A stretch of DNA of 64,000 nucleotides from Thermothielavioides terrestris NRRL 8126 (Eukaryota > Ascomycota > Sordariomycetes > Sordariales > Chaetomiaceae): contig NC_016457.1 in NCBI RefSeq assembly GCF_000226115.1, forward strand, positions 3,038,001 through 3,102,000, read 5' to 3'. Under the pieces are notes generated by a model, which saw only the letters and a program-made list of their open reading frames with translations, searched no databases and was not told the DNA's origin. Positions 1 through 12,299 of the stretch are shown here, one piece after another. How positions within the stretch are numbered: the stretch's first letter is position 1; each line of letters begins with the position of its first letter. The translations under genes and the position numbers were made by a program.

Positions 1-484
1 TCTGCCGTTTCTGGTCTCGTCTACTACATGTCCCCGCCGCTCAACTTCAAGGACGCCCTGCTGGACCCGATCCACACCGCCGTCTACATCGCCTACATGC
101 TCACTGCCTGCGCTGTCTTCTCCAAGACGTGGATCGAGGTGTCTGGCTCGAGCCCCCGTGACGTTGCCAAGCAGCTCAAGGATCAGGGCCTCGTCATGGC
201 TGGCCACCGCGAGCAGAGCATGTACAAGGAGCTCAAGCGCATCATCCCCACCGCCGCTGCCTTTGGTGGCGCCTGCATTGGTGCCCTCTCGGTTGCCAGC
301 GACCTCATGGGTGCGCTCGGCTCTGGTACCGGAACCCTGCTTGCCGTCACGTAAGCGAACCAAACCCGCTGAGGTATAAGAAGCGAGTCCAGTGCTAACC
401 TATGCTAGGATCATCTACGGTTACTTTGAGATCGCGGCCAAGGAGGGCGATCTCGCTGGCATGAAGGGCATGATCATGGGCTGA
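1..484 (+). CDS. SEC61: Protein translocation channel subunit Sec61 alpha, C-terminal part (gene runs off the left edge)
   Basis: Sec61 alpha forms the protein-conducting pore in the ER membrane, with Sec61 beta and gamma. The window opens inside the coding sequence in frame 1 and holds roughly the last 138 residues. They include the conserved cytosolic stretch [19 protein letters not shown] and the last two membrane helices (from [18 protein letters not shown] to the C-terminus MKGMIMG). One intron, 351-408, has a gtaagc donor, a gctaac branch site about 10 nt before the acceptor and a tag acceptor; it splits a Thr codon, and the second exon resumes with [15 protein letters not shown]. The stop is TGA at 482-484. 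The family is essential and single copy in most fungi. I see no lesion. Identification rests on strong sequence recognition. Confidence 0.95.
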
Positions 485-1603
485 ACGCAGCTCAGCACGC
501 AAGCTCCACCGCAGCGTAGCTGCGGTAGCCAGCTACATTTCACCCCGATCGACTGCCCATGTTGACGGGTTTCCACATGCGGTATTATTTCCTGTTGTAG
601 ATGACTGTAATTGTCCGGTGATCCAAGCACGGGCCGCATGGGCCCTCTGTACGTATAGTCTCGACGAAGCAAAACAAAAAGCCTTCACGGGAGGGTTCCA
701 AAAAGCGGGTGAGGAAAACTAGCTCATATACTAGGGCGGACAATCCATTCGGCGGGTTTCGGTACCGTACCTACTACCTGAGTCAAATCGCTGGGCTGCT
801 CCGGTGCTCTGCATTGTTCCCCGAGAAGATTGTCTTGGGCACCATGTGTTGTCTGACGGCAAGGGCGCTTCCGGCATTTCTAGGCAGCCAGATCCCCCTG
901 TGCTGTTTCGTTGCGCAACATCGGTAACCTGATCCAAACATTGCCTCTGTGGTCACTAGTTCTGCCAACGCGTCGCGAATTTCCTTCTCTGTAGCCAGCC
1001 AATCGCGGTTGCGGCTTTGCTTTCCAGCGGTGTTTGCAAGACGCAACGTCCGCCTCACGATTCGAGAGGAGGTTGCACAGCAGACGTACGCGGGCTGGGC
1101 TTCGTTGGCCTCTGTGTGCAAGGAGTGGCAATTCGTGATCGCGAAGGAAAGCTTCCGCCGGTTCAAGTTACGGCAGTCTTGCCTCCAGGGCTTCGAACGT
1201 TTGATCGTTCGGCAGTGGCACCTCATTCATAATATCTAGCTCGAAATCGAGCTACCGAGATCCTCGTGCAAGCGGTGCTGGAGAGACATGCCAAGACATA
1301 GGATATATCAAGAGAGCTTGTCTATCAGTGATAGGGTGTTGCTCCCAATGACACCCGACGTCCTCCAATTGATCACACCGGCAGGCACAGCAGCCTAGGG
1401 ACATACCCGGTTGAGACAAATAAACTCAGCAACTGGCGCTCGAGCTCACTCCTGTAAGGCCTTTGCACCATGGGCAGTGGCGCTACGATTTTGTATTTCC
1501 TTCCTTGCATCCTGTCAGGATCAAACGAAAACGGTTCAATCTGGTTTGATTGATAGCAGATCCATCCTGCTGTTCCATGACAGCTTAACTCCTACCACCA
1601 CAT
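485..1603. other. Intergenic region between two convergent genes, with one short dispersed-repeat copy
   Basis: SEC61 (+) and the DUF3292 gene (-) converge here. Apart from 3' UTR sequence and the repeat copy near 851-925, I see no convincing gene. The open frames on both strands have no family features and no splice logic. Confidence 0.6.
851..925. repeat. Short degenerate dispersed repeat, copy A
   Basis: This segment shares the core acggcaagggcgctt and flanking similarity (gcatttct / gcacttct, ctgtgct / cttgtgct, gcgcaaca / gtgcaaca) with 4718-4795 in the same orientation. On the minus strand both copies can be read as SALAVR-containing peptides, so this may be a relic of a coding repeat. 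The family is unknown. Confidence 0.5.
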
Positions 1604-3954
1604 TTACCACACCTCCCATTTCTGTCCACCCATGGCACAAAGCCTATTGAAGAGCTGGTCTCTCAACGGCACAGCGGTTAAAACATACGCCTTCCCGTTG
1701 CGATCCTTGATCTCGACACCATCGGAGACATCGCGGTCCATGGCCCAGCCAACGGCAAGCTTGAGCTTCGGCGCGCCCATCCCGCTGTGCTTCTTCAGCT
1801 CTGTAATGTCCACCGCGCGGACACGCCAGTCGTTATTGAACGAAACAAGCACGTCGGGCCCGGGCTTGCTGATGCGGACATGTCCCGGCTTGCCCTCCCA
1901 GCGAGCGCTGAACTCGGTCGGCCCTTCCCTCAGGTCGCCCGCCCCCTTGGGCGGCACGGCCCCCAGCCTGTTCTTGGCGCTCTCGCGGCCGCCGACTTTG
2001 GCACGCAGCTTGTCGATCTGCAGGGCCGCCTTGACGCCCAGCTTGACGCTGCCTTTGACGAGCGCCAGAAACCCGCTCGTCTTGGGGCCGCCCACGTCTT
2101 TGATCTCGGAGTCGGGGCCGCCGGCCTGCTCGAGCGTCTTCGTGTCTGCGGCTTTCGCCTCGTCGATCTCGTCCTGCGTAGCTCCGAGGGGCGCGTCGGC
2201 GCCGGCTGCGTCCATGTCCGCTGCCGTCAACTGCAGGGGTTCCTCGGGAGGGCTCTTGTCGGTGCTGGGTGCGGGTGGGAAGGGGGTTCCGTGTGCTTCG
2301 CCGAGGCGAAGGAGCGTGATGGCGAGCTGGGCATCGTTCGGGACGCCATGTAGGATGTGGGCCTCGGGACGCAGTAGCTGGGTCCATCCTGGGTGCCAGC
2401 GGTCGAGCCATCGAGTTATCAGTCGGATTATCGGGTCGCCGAAGAAGATGACTCCGAAAATGAACGTGGTGGCTTTCAAGATCGTAGCTGCCGAAAAGCA
2501 TATGGACACCATGAGCATGGGATAAAGAAGACCTGCCAGGCGGAGCCTGTGCTTTCCCTTGGGAAAGGGGGGTGTGGGGTCCAATGCACTGCGAATCCCT
2601 TGTCAGCGGACTCTTCATATTCTAGGGAGATGGTGATCAGGAAACATACTTTGCGACCCGCTCCCAATTGTCCGAGACAAAGTGCAGGAGCCGCAGCAAG
2701 GGCAGCATCTTGGACCACATCATGGTCTCCACGGGGTACCTATGTGGCAGTTAGACCGGCAAGGGAGGGGGAGGCCGGGGGGTGGGGGGGGGGGGTTCTG
2801 CTGGACCAGGTCTTGACTTACTTCGTCTTGTCATGTGAGGGTTCACTTACACCGGCAGCTTTGTCCTTGGCGACAGCAAACAGTGTCGTCGCCTCATTGG
2901 GCTGCGGCATGTCATCGGTAAGGTGGCTCTCCCCTTTTTCATTTTCCGGTTCATCCTTGGGGTCTTGCGCGGTAAGCGTGTTCACTGCAATCCCCACGAC
3001 ACCGGTCACGAAGTTGCTGGCTTCATTCTCGACCGCTTCCCCCTTGACATTCTCCGGCGCGCCTGTCACAGCGTCCGTTGAGCCGAGGACGCCTGCATGA
3101 GGCTTTGTCAAACCCCCGGTTGCCGTGTCTGTGAGCGCCATCGGCGCAGGGGGGAACAGTATTGTACGGGCTCTCGGCGAAACGCAGAGTACCATTGCTG
3201 TGGCGATAAACCCTGCGACGAGCATGTTAAAGTACCATAGCACAAAGTACACCTGGGGAGACTTAGCAACAGCAATGGAGGGATATAGGATCGCCTATGG
3301 CATGCTCACCGCACAAAATGCACCCGTCCTCCGCGGTTCAAGCCAGGAACGTATTCTCGAGATGTGCTTTATACCGGCTAGTACTCCAAGGAGCTGAATT
3401 AGGTCAGCAACTGTCCCATTTGTAGATTACAGCGGACGTTAACAGCCTTACCGGGCCCATGTAAAGCCTCTCCATCTGAGATCGGAACCTAGCGGAATCG
3501 GTATAAGCCTGGCTATGCTCCAAATCTCTCAACTACTCAATACTTGCTTGTTAGGTGCGAACTCAGCTTGGTCGGCCAAGTTCAAGTCCAGGCCACTGGG
3601 CGGAATCTTGCTGGTTTCCTTGAGGTAAAAGATTTGCTGCATGCTGGTCAGCATAGGCACAAACACGTGTATAACGTGGAAGGAACTGAGACCGCATACC
3701 ATATTGAAGCGTCTCACGAGAAGCCAGAAGTCCTCATTGCTGAGTCCATCTACAAGGCGGGCGACAACCTGTGGGTCGTCCTTGTTCCAGCCATGGTCGA
3801 CCGGGTTGCCACCCTCGACGACTGGCGCTTCAACGGCCAGTGTGTGCGAGTCGGTGGGCTTTTCTGTGATGCTGTCTCCCAGGACACCGCCGTCAGTGTC
3901 TGTCTTCATTTCAGTGCCCTGGTCTTTCGTCACGACTCCTTCAGAGGCAGCCAT
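1604..3954 (-). CDS. DUF3292-family multi-pass membrane protein (677 aa, 6 exons)
   Basis: Uncharacterised ascomycete family, recognised from HGWNKDDPQVVARLVDGLSNEDFW near the N-terminus, then LDLNLADQAEFAP, ILFPPAPMALTDTATGGL, GVLGSTDAVTGAPEN and DPTPPFPKGKHRLRLAGLL. Exons on the plus coordinates are 3548-3954, 3452-3488, 3310-3393, 2822-3252, 2650-2739 and 1604-2588; all phases agree and no internal stop is left. Hydrophobic segments lie at MYFVLWYFNMLVAGFIATAM and LLYPMLMVSICFSAA. The C-terminal third is a soluble domain (SARWEGKPGHVRI to WEVW). The first intron, 3489-3547, is best modelled as GC-AG (gcaagt donor), because this restores NKFRSQMERLYM, which fits the family; a GT-AG alternative would need a 35-nt intron. 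Intron 5 contains a G-rich run near 2780-2796. The function is unknown; the family is usually described as a peroxisome-like membrane protein, which I cannot confirm. Confidence 0.88.
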
Positions 3955-6141
3955 GGTTACAACGGTCTGAGGGGGTCAGCGACCCGTGAACAAAGATGTT
4001 GGTGTATGGCAAATTGTGGAGCTGGAGGAAATGAGAAAGCGCTGTCGTCTTAGGTGCCGGGTTTATTATTAGAAGAAAGTTTCATTGCTTCCAATTGCAG
4101 GAGTGAATTGCACAAGGTGGTCTCAATTGTCCGTCATGACGTTACGATGACGTTCTCCGGTGCAGCTATAGAAACGCGAAGCCGCGACTGTTGCTGCCCC
4201 GCTACCCGCAACGTGGTCAATGATTAAAAAAAAGGGAAGTTAAAGACATATGGTATTTTGTAAGTGAGCGGTGGCTACAAGCAAGCAGTGGGTTGAGAGG
4301 GCTATAGTGCACAAATATTGAACGAGAGAGAGAGAGCGAGAGAGAAAATTTGGGATCCTTGAGCGGAAACTCGGGGTTCTTCGCATGTGGATTTTGTAAA
4401 GTATCTTGCTTTTGCCCCTAGAAACTCGACGCTCAGAACTGCCAAAACTTTAGCATCCTCGACGGTAGTCCCAAACGGCCCCGGGAGCAGGAGACCTGTT
4501 CATAGTGGGCGACACCCTGTGACCTCTGTCGCCGGCACCGTTTGAAGCCGTTCTGGTCAGCCGAGGCAGCAATTGCTGTTCAGTGCTGGGCAAGATCTTG
4601 TCCAAAACTACCTACACTATTGAGAGCTCTCTGTCTGGCCAGAAAGGGCCAGAACTGATAGCTTCGAGATCAAGAAACCGCACCCTTTGAACGACAGCGA
4701 ACACCAGAAGCTGGCATTGTGACGGACGGCAAGGGCGCTTACAGCACTTCTGGATGGACAGATTCTTCCGCTTGTGCTCCTCGCTGTGCAACACAGTCTA
4801 TTGTCGGGAGGTGCAGGTTGAGGGGTAAGGAAAAACGATTCACGCGGTGAGACCGATCGCTGCAGCATTCTATGTGCACAGGCTTTCACGCTTCCCCGCG
4901 TGTCCCAGCTCTGTCGTTGTGACATTCTCGGATCACTTGCGTCGACACCACTCTCCGCAGTTGCGGCTGACTTCTGCACTCCGACAGCGTGGCATCCCGT
5001 CACTCTCGGGGTGACTCACTTGCTTTCTTGGCTTTCGCACTTGTTGGTGAAGGGTGCCCGCCTTTTGATTAGATAGCTTCGCCGAGGTTGTGATGGATTA
5101 GGAAGGTCGCAGACGGGATAACAGGCATGGCATGCCGAACGGCGATGGCGCACGGAACCCCACTAGTGTACTGCCTGCATCTTCCTGTACAGTACCAACA
5201 CTACCCGTAAGGAACACTGCTGCCCGACGAGGTGAATGTAACCTACACTATCTGTCTCGGATTCGTGTTGATGGACCCGGCGAGGGTGGTGGGAGAGCTG
5301 CATCAACGAGGAGCCACCTGACGCACACGAGAGAGCAATTGCGATGTGCAACATTTTGACTCACAATTGAGAGCCGGCGGCTTCTGGAGGGGCAGGCTTC
5401 TGACACCATTGACCGCCCAAATTTCGAGCTTCCCGCTGTCTCGGGCATTTTCGTCCCGCAGGAAAAGGCGGGGGGTCCAACCAAAGGCGGCCAAGCTAGG
5501 CAGATGCATGGTTGCGGCGTTCAACAGCAGGGAATGGCACTGCTTGATTGTCTCGTGCCAAAATTCAAATGTATTTGGAGGTAGGCCTTTGTGCGAGTCT
5601 GGACCACGAGGATGGGAGCTGGTGCTGTGCTGTTGTTGTTTGTCAACATTAGGAGCGAAGCTCGGGCCACAGAGCGAGTAACAGCTGCATTATTCCACCG
5701 CCCCCATATCCGAAGCATCAACCTAAATTTCCAGGTAACTAGTTATGCACGGAATACGGCTTGTTCGCCCGCTTACGGGCGACTACTGTGACAAAGGTAC
5801 GGACTACAGTGGGGCATTGACTGGCTGCACCCCACCTTGCTTACCACCGCCCTGCGAGCCTGGACCCGCACACGACCCAGATGGCAAGAAAACTCGAGAA
5901 TCCGGCGACCCAGAACGGAATGCAGGAGAGCAGCTAGTGAGGTCTTCCTGCAGCAAGGTGCCAGACTGGGGTTCACAGGAGCTTTAAACCCGTCGCGGTG
6001 CCAGAGCCGAAGAGCTGGAGCCGGAACCGTTCTCTGCTCTTCCAATCCCCATCCCGCTGCCCCACCAAAATCGTCCCCCAGAGCTTGGCCCGTTCTCGAG
6101 CTTGAGTTTGGCTCGCCCACTCAACAACGGAGGCAACCGTC
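3955..6141. other. Intergenic region (shared upstream region of two divergent genes)
   Basis: This 2.2 kb separates the divergent DUF3292 gene (-) and the ABCC transporter (+), so it should hold both promoters. It contains a GA-rich microsatellite at about 4325-4346 and repeat copy B at 4718-4795. No open frame here shows family features. The last 200 bases before 6142 are the likely 5' UTR of the transporter. Confidence 0.6.
4718..4795. repeat. Short degenerate dispersed repeat, copy B
   Basis: Partner of the copy at 851-925, with the same 15-nt core and alignable flanks on both sides. The two copies sit on either side of the DUF3292 gene in direct orientation, about 3.9 kb apart. No terminal repeats or target duplications are evident. 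Confidence 0.5.
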
Positions 6142-9100
6142 ATGACCCACGCCCACGACGACGCGGGCGAGATGGGCTTTGCCTCGTGTCCCTGGCCAAT
6201 CTGGCGGACCGACGACTTCACGCATTGTTTTCAGCAAGAGTAAGTAACTAAGCAACCGATCTGGAATGTGCAAGTTGCGCTGGGACCTGTCCCGGCACCG
6301 GCGCTGGGCCGGCTGATCTCGCAGCCTGCAACGGCCTGCGACGGCCTGCTGCCGCCTGCAACGGCGTGGCGTTCCGCTGTCAAACCACCGACCACCGACA
6401 TCGAGCTAACTAAGCAAACCCTGAAACAGCTACCTCAAAGTCCTGCTGCCATTGGTCGTTGTCAGCCTGTCCCTTCTCCGACTCGCCGCCCAGAGCATCG
6501 CGCGTGCCGTCAAACTAAAAAGCGACCGAGGGTACGAGCGCATTGGCGATGGCCCGGTGACATTAACGCCGCCGGCCCACACGGAGCTGCCCTGCGAGGA
6601 AGAGCCTGTCAGCGAGGATGAAGAGGACTTGACCATCAACGGCGGCCGCCTTGCGCTGGCCAAGACCCCCACGAAGGGTTCGATCGTGGCGGCCGACATC
6701 CCCCCGGGCCAGACGCTCTCCGTTCTTGCCGAGGAGGTCGCCGTTGCTGGTCTCGTCGCCGTCAATGCTGTCGCCCTGGCTACCGGCGCCTATGACCGGA
6801 ATCAGACTCGCATTGCTGCCACGGTTGGCCTGATCGTCTGGGTCTACGTCTTGGTCCTCGCCTCGCTGCGGCTCTTCCTGGGGAACACGCAATGGCGCGT
6901 CCCGCGGCTCTGGAACCACACAGCTGCCATTTACGGCTTCCAATGGCTCTTCTCCGTCGTCATATTCCGTTCCGTTCTGATCCATCCGAGCTCCCGGATC
7001 GCACAGACGCTGGTGATCGCCGAATTTGTCTTGACATCGCTGCTGTTTGGCATCGCCATCAGCACGCGCAAGGGGAACAAGACTATCCTGCTTGAATGGG
7101 AGGATGGCATCGAGCCCAGCCGGGAGAACCTGGCCTCCCTGTTCTCCTACTACACCTTCTCCTGGGTTGACTCGATCATTTGGGCCGGCTGGAAGGAGCC
7201 GTTGGACATCAAGAGGGTTTGGAACCTGCTTCCCAAAGACAAGGCTGCCGCCGTTCTGGCCAATTACCGCCACTTCAAGAAGACCACGTCTCTGTCATTC
7301 CACCTTGTGAAGTACTTCAAGGGCTTGTTGCTCGCCCAGGCTGCCTGGGCCGTCCTGAGCGGCGTGCTCACCTTTGCTCCGACCCTGCTCCTCCGGGCCA
7401 TCCTGCAGTATGTCGAGGATCCCGCGGTGGCGCCTAGGAATGTTCTGTGGCTGTACGTCATTCTCCTCCCCTTGTCCGACCTCGTTCGCTCTGCCTGCGA
7501 CGGCCAGGCCCTGTGGATTGGCCGCAAGATCTGCATCAACATCCGGGCCATCTTGGTGGGCGAGATCTATGCCAAGGCGCTGCGCAGGAAGGCGGCGGCC
7601 GGCAAGGACACGAACCTTGGAGCGGACAAGAAGAAGAGCTCTGAAGCCGACCGCACGAAAGAGGGTATCGTCGCCCGCGCGAAGCGGCTCTTTGGCTTCG
7701 GAAAGGACACCAAGGACGGCCAAGCGGAGACAAATCGGGCTGCCGATGAATCGGCTGGCAAGAAGGAGGACGATGCCGATGAGCAGGCCAACCTGGGCAC
7801 CATCATCAATCTGATGTCGGTCGACAGCTTCAAAGTGTCCGAAGTGACCGCATACATGCACTTCCTCGTCGCATCGGCGCCCACACAGCTGCTCGTCTCC
7901 ATCGGTCTGCTCTACCAGGTCATGGGCCTCAGCGCCATCCCCGGCTTCGTCGTCATGGCGCTGCTGCTGCCCGTCAACATTGCCTTCGGCAAGGGCTTCA
8001 ACTCAAGTCAGAAGAGGATCATGGCTGCTACGGACAAGCGTATCCACGCGACAAACGAGATCTTGCAAAACATTCGCATCGTCAAGTACTTCGCCTGGGA
8101 GCACCGCTTCGCCAAGATCGTGGATGAGAAGCGGCGTGCGGAGCTCAAGGCTCTGCGGAAGCGCTTCGTGATCTGGGCTGCCGCCGTGGCCGTCTGGAAC
8201 GCTGTGCCAATCCTGATCACGTTCTTCTCGTTCCTCGTCTACACGGTCGTCGAGCAGAAGCCGCTGTATCCGTCCGTCGCGTTCACGGCCATTTCGCTCT
8301 TCATGCTTCTCCGCTACCCGCTCGACCAGCTCGGCGACATGATCGCCCACGTCCAGGAGTCCAAGGTGTCGATCGACCGCATCGAGGAATTTTTATCCGA
8401 AGAAGAAACCGAGAAGTTCGCCCAGCTGGGCATTGACAACGTTGACGAGAACGGCAACAGGGTCATCGGCTTCCGGAATGCGACGTTCATCTGGGGCGGC
8501 AAGAACACCGTTGCCGAGGACGGGTCTATGGCTTTCCGCCTGCTCGATCTCGATGTCGACTTCAAGATCGGCAAGCTGAACGTCATCACGGGCCCGACGG
8601 GATCCGGCAAGACGTCCATGCTGATGGCGCTGCTTGGCGAGATGACCATCATGAAGGGTCGCGTCTACCTCCCCGGCGGCCGCAGCCGCGAGGATGTCCG
8701 GCCCGATCCCGAGACGGGGCTCAGCGAGACTTGCGCCTACGTCGCCCAGCAGGCCTGGCTTGTGAACGCCAGCATCAAGGACAACATCCTGTTCTCGGCT
8801 CCCTACGACGAACAGAGGTACCGCGACGTGATCGTGGCCTGCGGCCTGGAACGCGACCTGGAAATCCTCGACAACGGAGACGAGACCCTGGTGGGCGAGA
8901 AAGGCATCACGCTCTCTGGCGGCCAAAAGCAGCGCATCTCGCTCGCCCGAGCCGTGTACTCCAACTCGAAGCACCTGCTTTTGGACGACTGCCTCAGCGC
9001 TGTCGACTCCCATACCGCCCAGTGGATCTTCAACAACTGCATCATGGGCCCTCTCATGCGCCACCGCACCTGCATCCTTGTCTCGCATAACATCCCGCTC

Positions 9101-11614
9101 TGCGTGCCGCCGGCCGACTACGTCGTCACCATGGCCAACGGTCGTGTCACTGGTCAGGGAACGCCGCAGGAGCTCATCGCAGCCGGGAAGTTGCCCGAGG
9201 ACGTTGCTGTTCAGAAGTCTGCGCCAGGATCAGTTCACATCTCCCGGGTGCCGTCGCGCGTCCCTTCCAGCGTCGGCGAGGAGAGCGGTGACACTCTGGT
9301 GAACGAGCCAGATGGCGATCAACAAAGGACGAGAAACGAGGCGGCCAAGAAAAAGGAGACCAAGAAGCAAGATGCCATGGAGGAGGCCAAAGCCACGGGC
9401 GCGGTGAAATGGCCCGTCATGAAGCTCTACCTTCAGTCAATGGGAAGTTGGTGGTTCTGGCTCGTGACAGCTCTCGTCTTCGGGGCGCAGCAACTTTCTG
9501 GCGTCGCCTCCAACATTTGGATTAAGGAATGGTCCAACCAATACGCCACTGAGGGCGCCGCGACGATGCCGTTCAACACAAACTCGCAGAGCTACTCGGC
9601 ACAGACGCTGTCCCCGACCTACCTCGCCTTCACTGCGAACTTTGCCCGGGGAAGCGCGACAGCTTTCTCCGCCACTGGGGCTGGGGTTCCCGAAGTGAAC
9701 ATCACATACTACCTGACGGTGCTGGCAATCATTGGCATAGCAGGCGCGGTATCCGCTCTCGTCAGAGACCTGTGGATTTTCTTCGGCTCGCTCACCGCGT
9801 CGTGGAAGATCCACGACCGCCTGATGAGGGCCGTAACTGGCGCCAAGTTCAAGTTCTTTGATGTCACGCCGCTGGGGCAGATGATGAACCGCTTCAGCAA
9901 GGATCTGGAGGCTGTCGATCAGGAGATCGCGTCGATCGCCATCGGCGTCATGTCTTGTGCCTTGGGGATTGTCGTGACTATCGTCATCATTGCCTACATC
10001 ACCCCTGGCTTCCTGATTGCCGGTGTCTTCATCATGCTGGCATATGCTTTCCTCGGCCAGTTCTATCTTCACGCCTCGCGCGATCTGAAGCGGCTGGAGT
10101 CGGTCGAGCGGAGCCCGCTGTTCCAGCAGTTCGGAGAGACCCTCAGCGGTGTCACCACCATCCGCGCGTACGGCGACGAGAGGCGCTTCATTCGCGACAA
10201 CCTGGCCCGGATCAACACGCAACTGCGGCCGTTCATCTACATGTGGGCTACTAACAGATGGCTCGCGTTCAGGACCGATCTCTTGGGCGACCTTGTTGCG
10301 TTCTTCGCCGGCGTGTTCGTCATCCTCAGCCTGGGCAAGATCGATCCGGGCTCAGCGGGCATCTCGCTCAGCTATGCGATCGGGTTCGCCGAGAATGTTC
10401 TTTGGCTGGTCCGGCTGTATGCCATGAACGAGCAGAACATGAATTCGGTCGAGCGGATCAAGGAGTACTTGGATGTCGAGCAGGAGGCGGCGGCCGTTGT
10501 CGAGAAGAACCGGCCGCCAGAGAACTGGCCTTCCGAGGGAGCAGTGGAGTTCATCAACTACAGCACCCGGTACCGTAAAGAGCTAGACCCGGTTCTGCGC
10601 AATCTCACGTTCAAGATTGAGGCCCGCCAGAAGATTGGTATCGTAGGAAGGACTGGCGCCGGCAAGAGCTCGCTCGCGCTGGCGATTTTCCGGGCTCTCG
10701 AGGCGGACGAAGGCAAGATTCTCATTGACGACATTGACATTGGCCAGATTGGCCTCCGCGACCTGCGCGAGGCCATCACGATCGTGCCGCAAGAGCCGAC
10801 GCTCTTCATGGGTACCATCCGCAGCAACCTCGACCCCTTCGACCTCTACACCGACGAGCAGATCTTCACGGCGCTCCGCCGCGTCCATCTCATCGGACCC
10901 GACGAGCTCACAGCAGCCACCAATCCGCCCACGCCCGCCCTCGTCCTTCCCGAGGCCACTACCGCATCGGACACCGTCGCCGCCACCAGCCAAGACCAAG
11001 ACCAAACCGGCCAGCAACAACAGACGTCCCGGCCGCCGTCCACCACCACCGCCACCAACAAGAACATCTTCCTCGACCTTTCCTCGCCGGTGACCGAGTC
11101 CGGCAACAACCTCTCGCAGGGGCAGCGGCAGCTGCTCTGCCTCGCGCGGGCGCTACTCAAGCAGCCGACCGTGCTGGTCATGGACGAGGCGACCGCGTCG
11201 ATCGACTACGCCACCGACGCGGCCATCCAGGAGACTATCCGCGAGCTGACCAGCACCATCATCACCATCGCCCACCGCCTGCAGACCATCGTCGACTATG
11301 ACAAGGTGCTCGTGCTCGACCACGGCCGCGTCGTCGAGTACGGCCACCCGTGGGAGCTCCTGCGCAAGCAGGGCGGCAGCTTCCGCGGCATGTGCGAGAT
11401 GAGCGGGGACTTTGCCTCGCTGGAGGCCGCGGCCAAGAGGGCCTGGAAGGGCAGGCAGTTGGTGGATGTTGATGAGAATAACGATGAGGATGGGGATAGG
11501 AATAGGGGTGGGGAGGGTGACAACGGGCAGGAAGGTGCGCCTGAACAAACCGGCGCGAGTGTCGAGGCGGTAGAGCCTGTGGCTGTGGGCGAAGAGACTC
11601 GGGAGGGGCAATAG
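6142..11614 (+). CDS. ABC transporter, ABCC (MRP) full type, YBT1/bile-acid-permease-like (1,760 aa)
   Basis: ATP-driven exporter of the vacuolar/plasma-membrane ABCC class, expected to move organic anions or conjugates. Exon 1 is 6142-6239 and encodes MTHAHDDAGEMGFASC onward. Intron 6240-6429 joins it to YLKVLLPLVVVS, and exon 2 runs unbroken to 11614. Order: TMD0 (about 34-245), TMD1, NBD1 with Walker A GPTGSGKTS near residue 753, LSGGQKQRISLARAV and LLLDDCLSAVD, then TMD2, and NBD2 with Walker A GRTGAGKSS near 1436, NLSQGQRQLLCLARAL and LVMDEATASID. NBD1 has Asp where NBD2 has the catalytic Glu, the usual ABCC asymmetry. Two low-complexity inserts stand out: a charged Lys-rich one in TMD1 (about residues 420-490) and a Gln/Thr/Pro-rich one of about 60 residues in NBD2 between the Q-loop and the signature. 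The C-terminus is acidic and gly-rich. The substrate is not predictable. Confidence 0.95.
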
Positions 11615-12290
11615 TCGGCGCGGTTACGGGCTAGGACATAGAAGATGGTTGTATCGGGGTTTTAGTTTAGTTTCGAGTTGGAGATGGTGTCCGGCCTGGC
11701 TGTTGCTGGTCGCCGGGTTCAAATTGAATATTGTAGACGCCCACATTGTTTTGAATACACGGCTCAGAGGGCTAATTTGAGCCGTACGGGTGTTGGCTTG
11801 CTGTGCATGACTCGCTGGGAGGGGGGAGGGGGATACCAAGTTTCTTTATTATGTTTAGAAGCCGGCGAGTCGTGGATTGGGTCGGGTATGCTGCCCCGGG
11901 ACGACCGATGGGGTGGGACTGGTTGAGTTGCTGCTCTGGGTGTCGAAGGTGCCTCAAAGAGTGGCCGGCGGATCCCGGAGGTGTTGCTTGGGGTGGTTGG
12001 TTAAGAAGAGATATACGCCCATCTTATGTTGAGGGTCTTATCAGCCAGCCGTGCCTCGCTGTGACCCAAAGGAGGCTGTGACTGGTGAGAACTCGGCTTC
12101 GGTCACCTCAACACAGGCTTGGTCGAAGTGGTGCGGCATGACCTCTTCTGGGGGCGCTGGGTCACGCATATGGAGGAACTCGGAGCAGAAAAACGGCCCA
12201 CGGCCAGGTGGATGTGTTGAGGGCGAGGGCTGTCACAGGGTTGAGCCGTCCATTGGCCGGGAGAGGATGGAAAGGGGTAGAAGAGGAACG
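11615..12290. other. Intergenic region downstream of the ABCC gene
   Basis: 3' UTR of the transporter followed by the presumed promoter of the next gene. A ctataaag TATA-like element lies at about 12291-12298, and an inverted repeat (cgtcat-ccg-atgacg) follows at 12306-12320. No convincing ORF. Confidence 0.5.
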
Positions 12291-12299
12291 CTATAAAGA

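Noticed and set aside
1632..2525. Long plus-strand ORF opposite the DUF3292 gene
   Set aside because: It is the antisense shadow of the last exon of a recognised family and has no features of its own.
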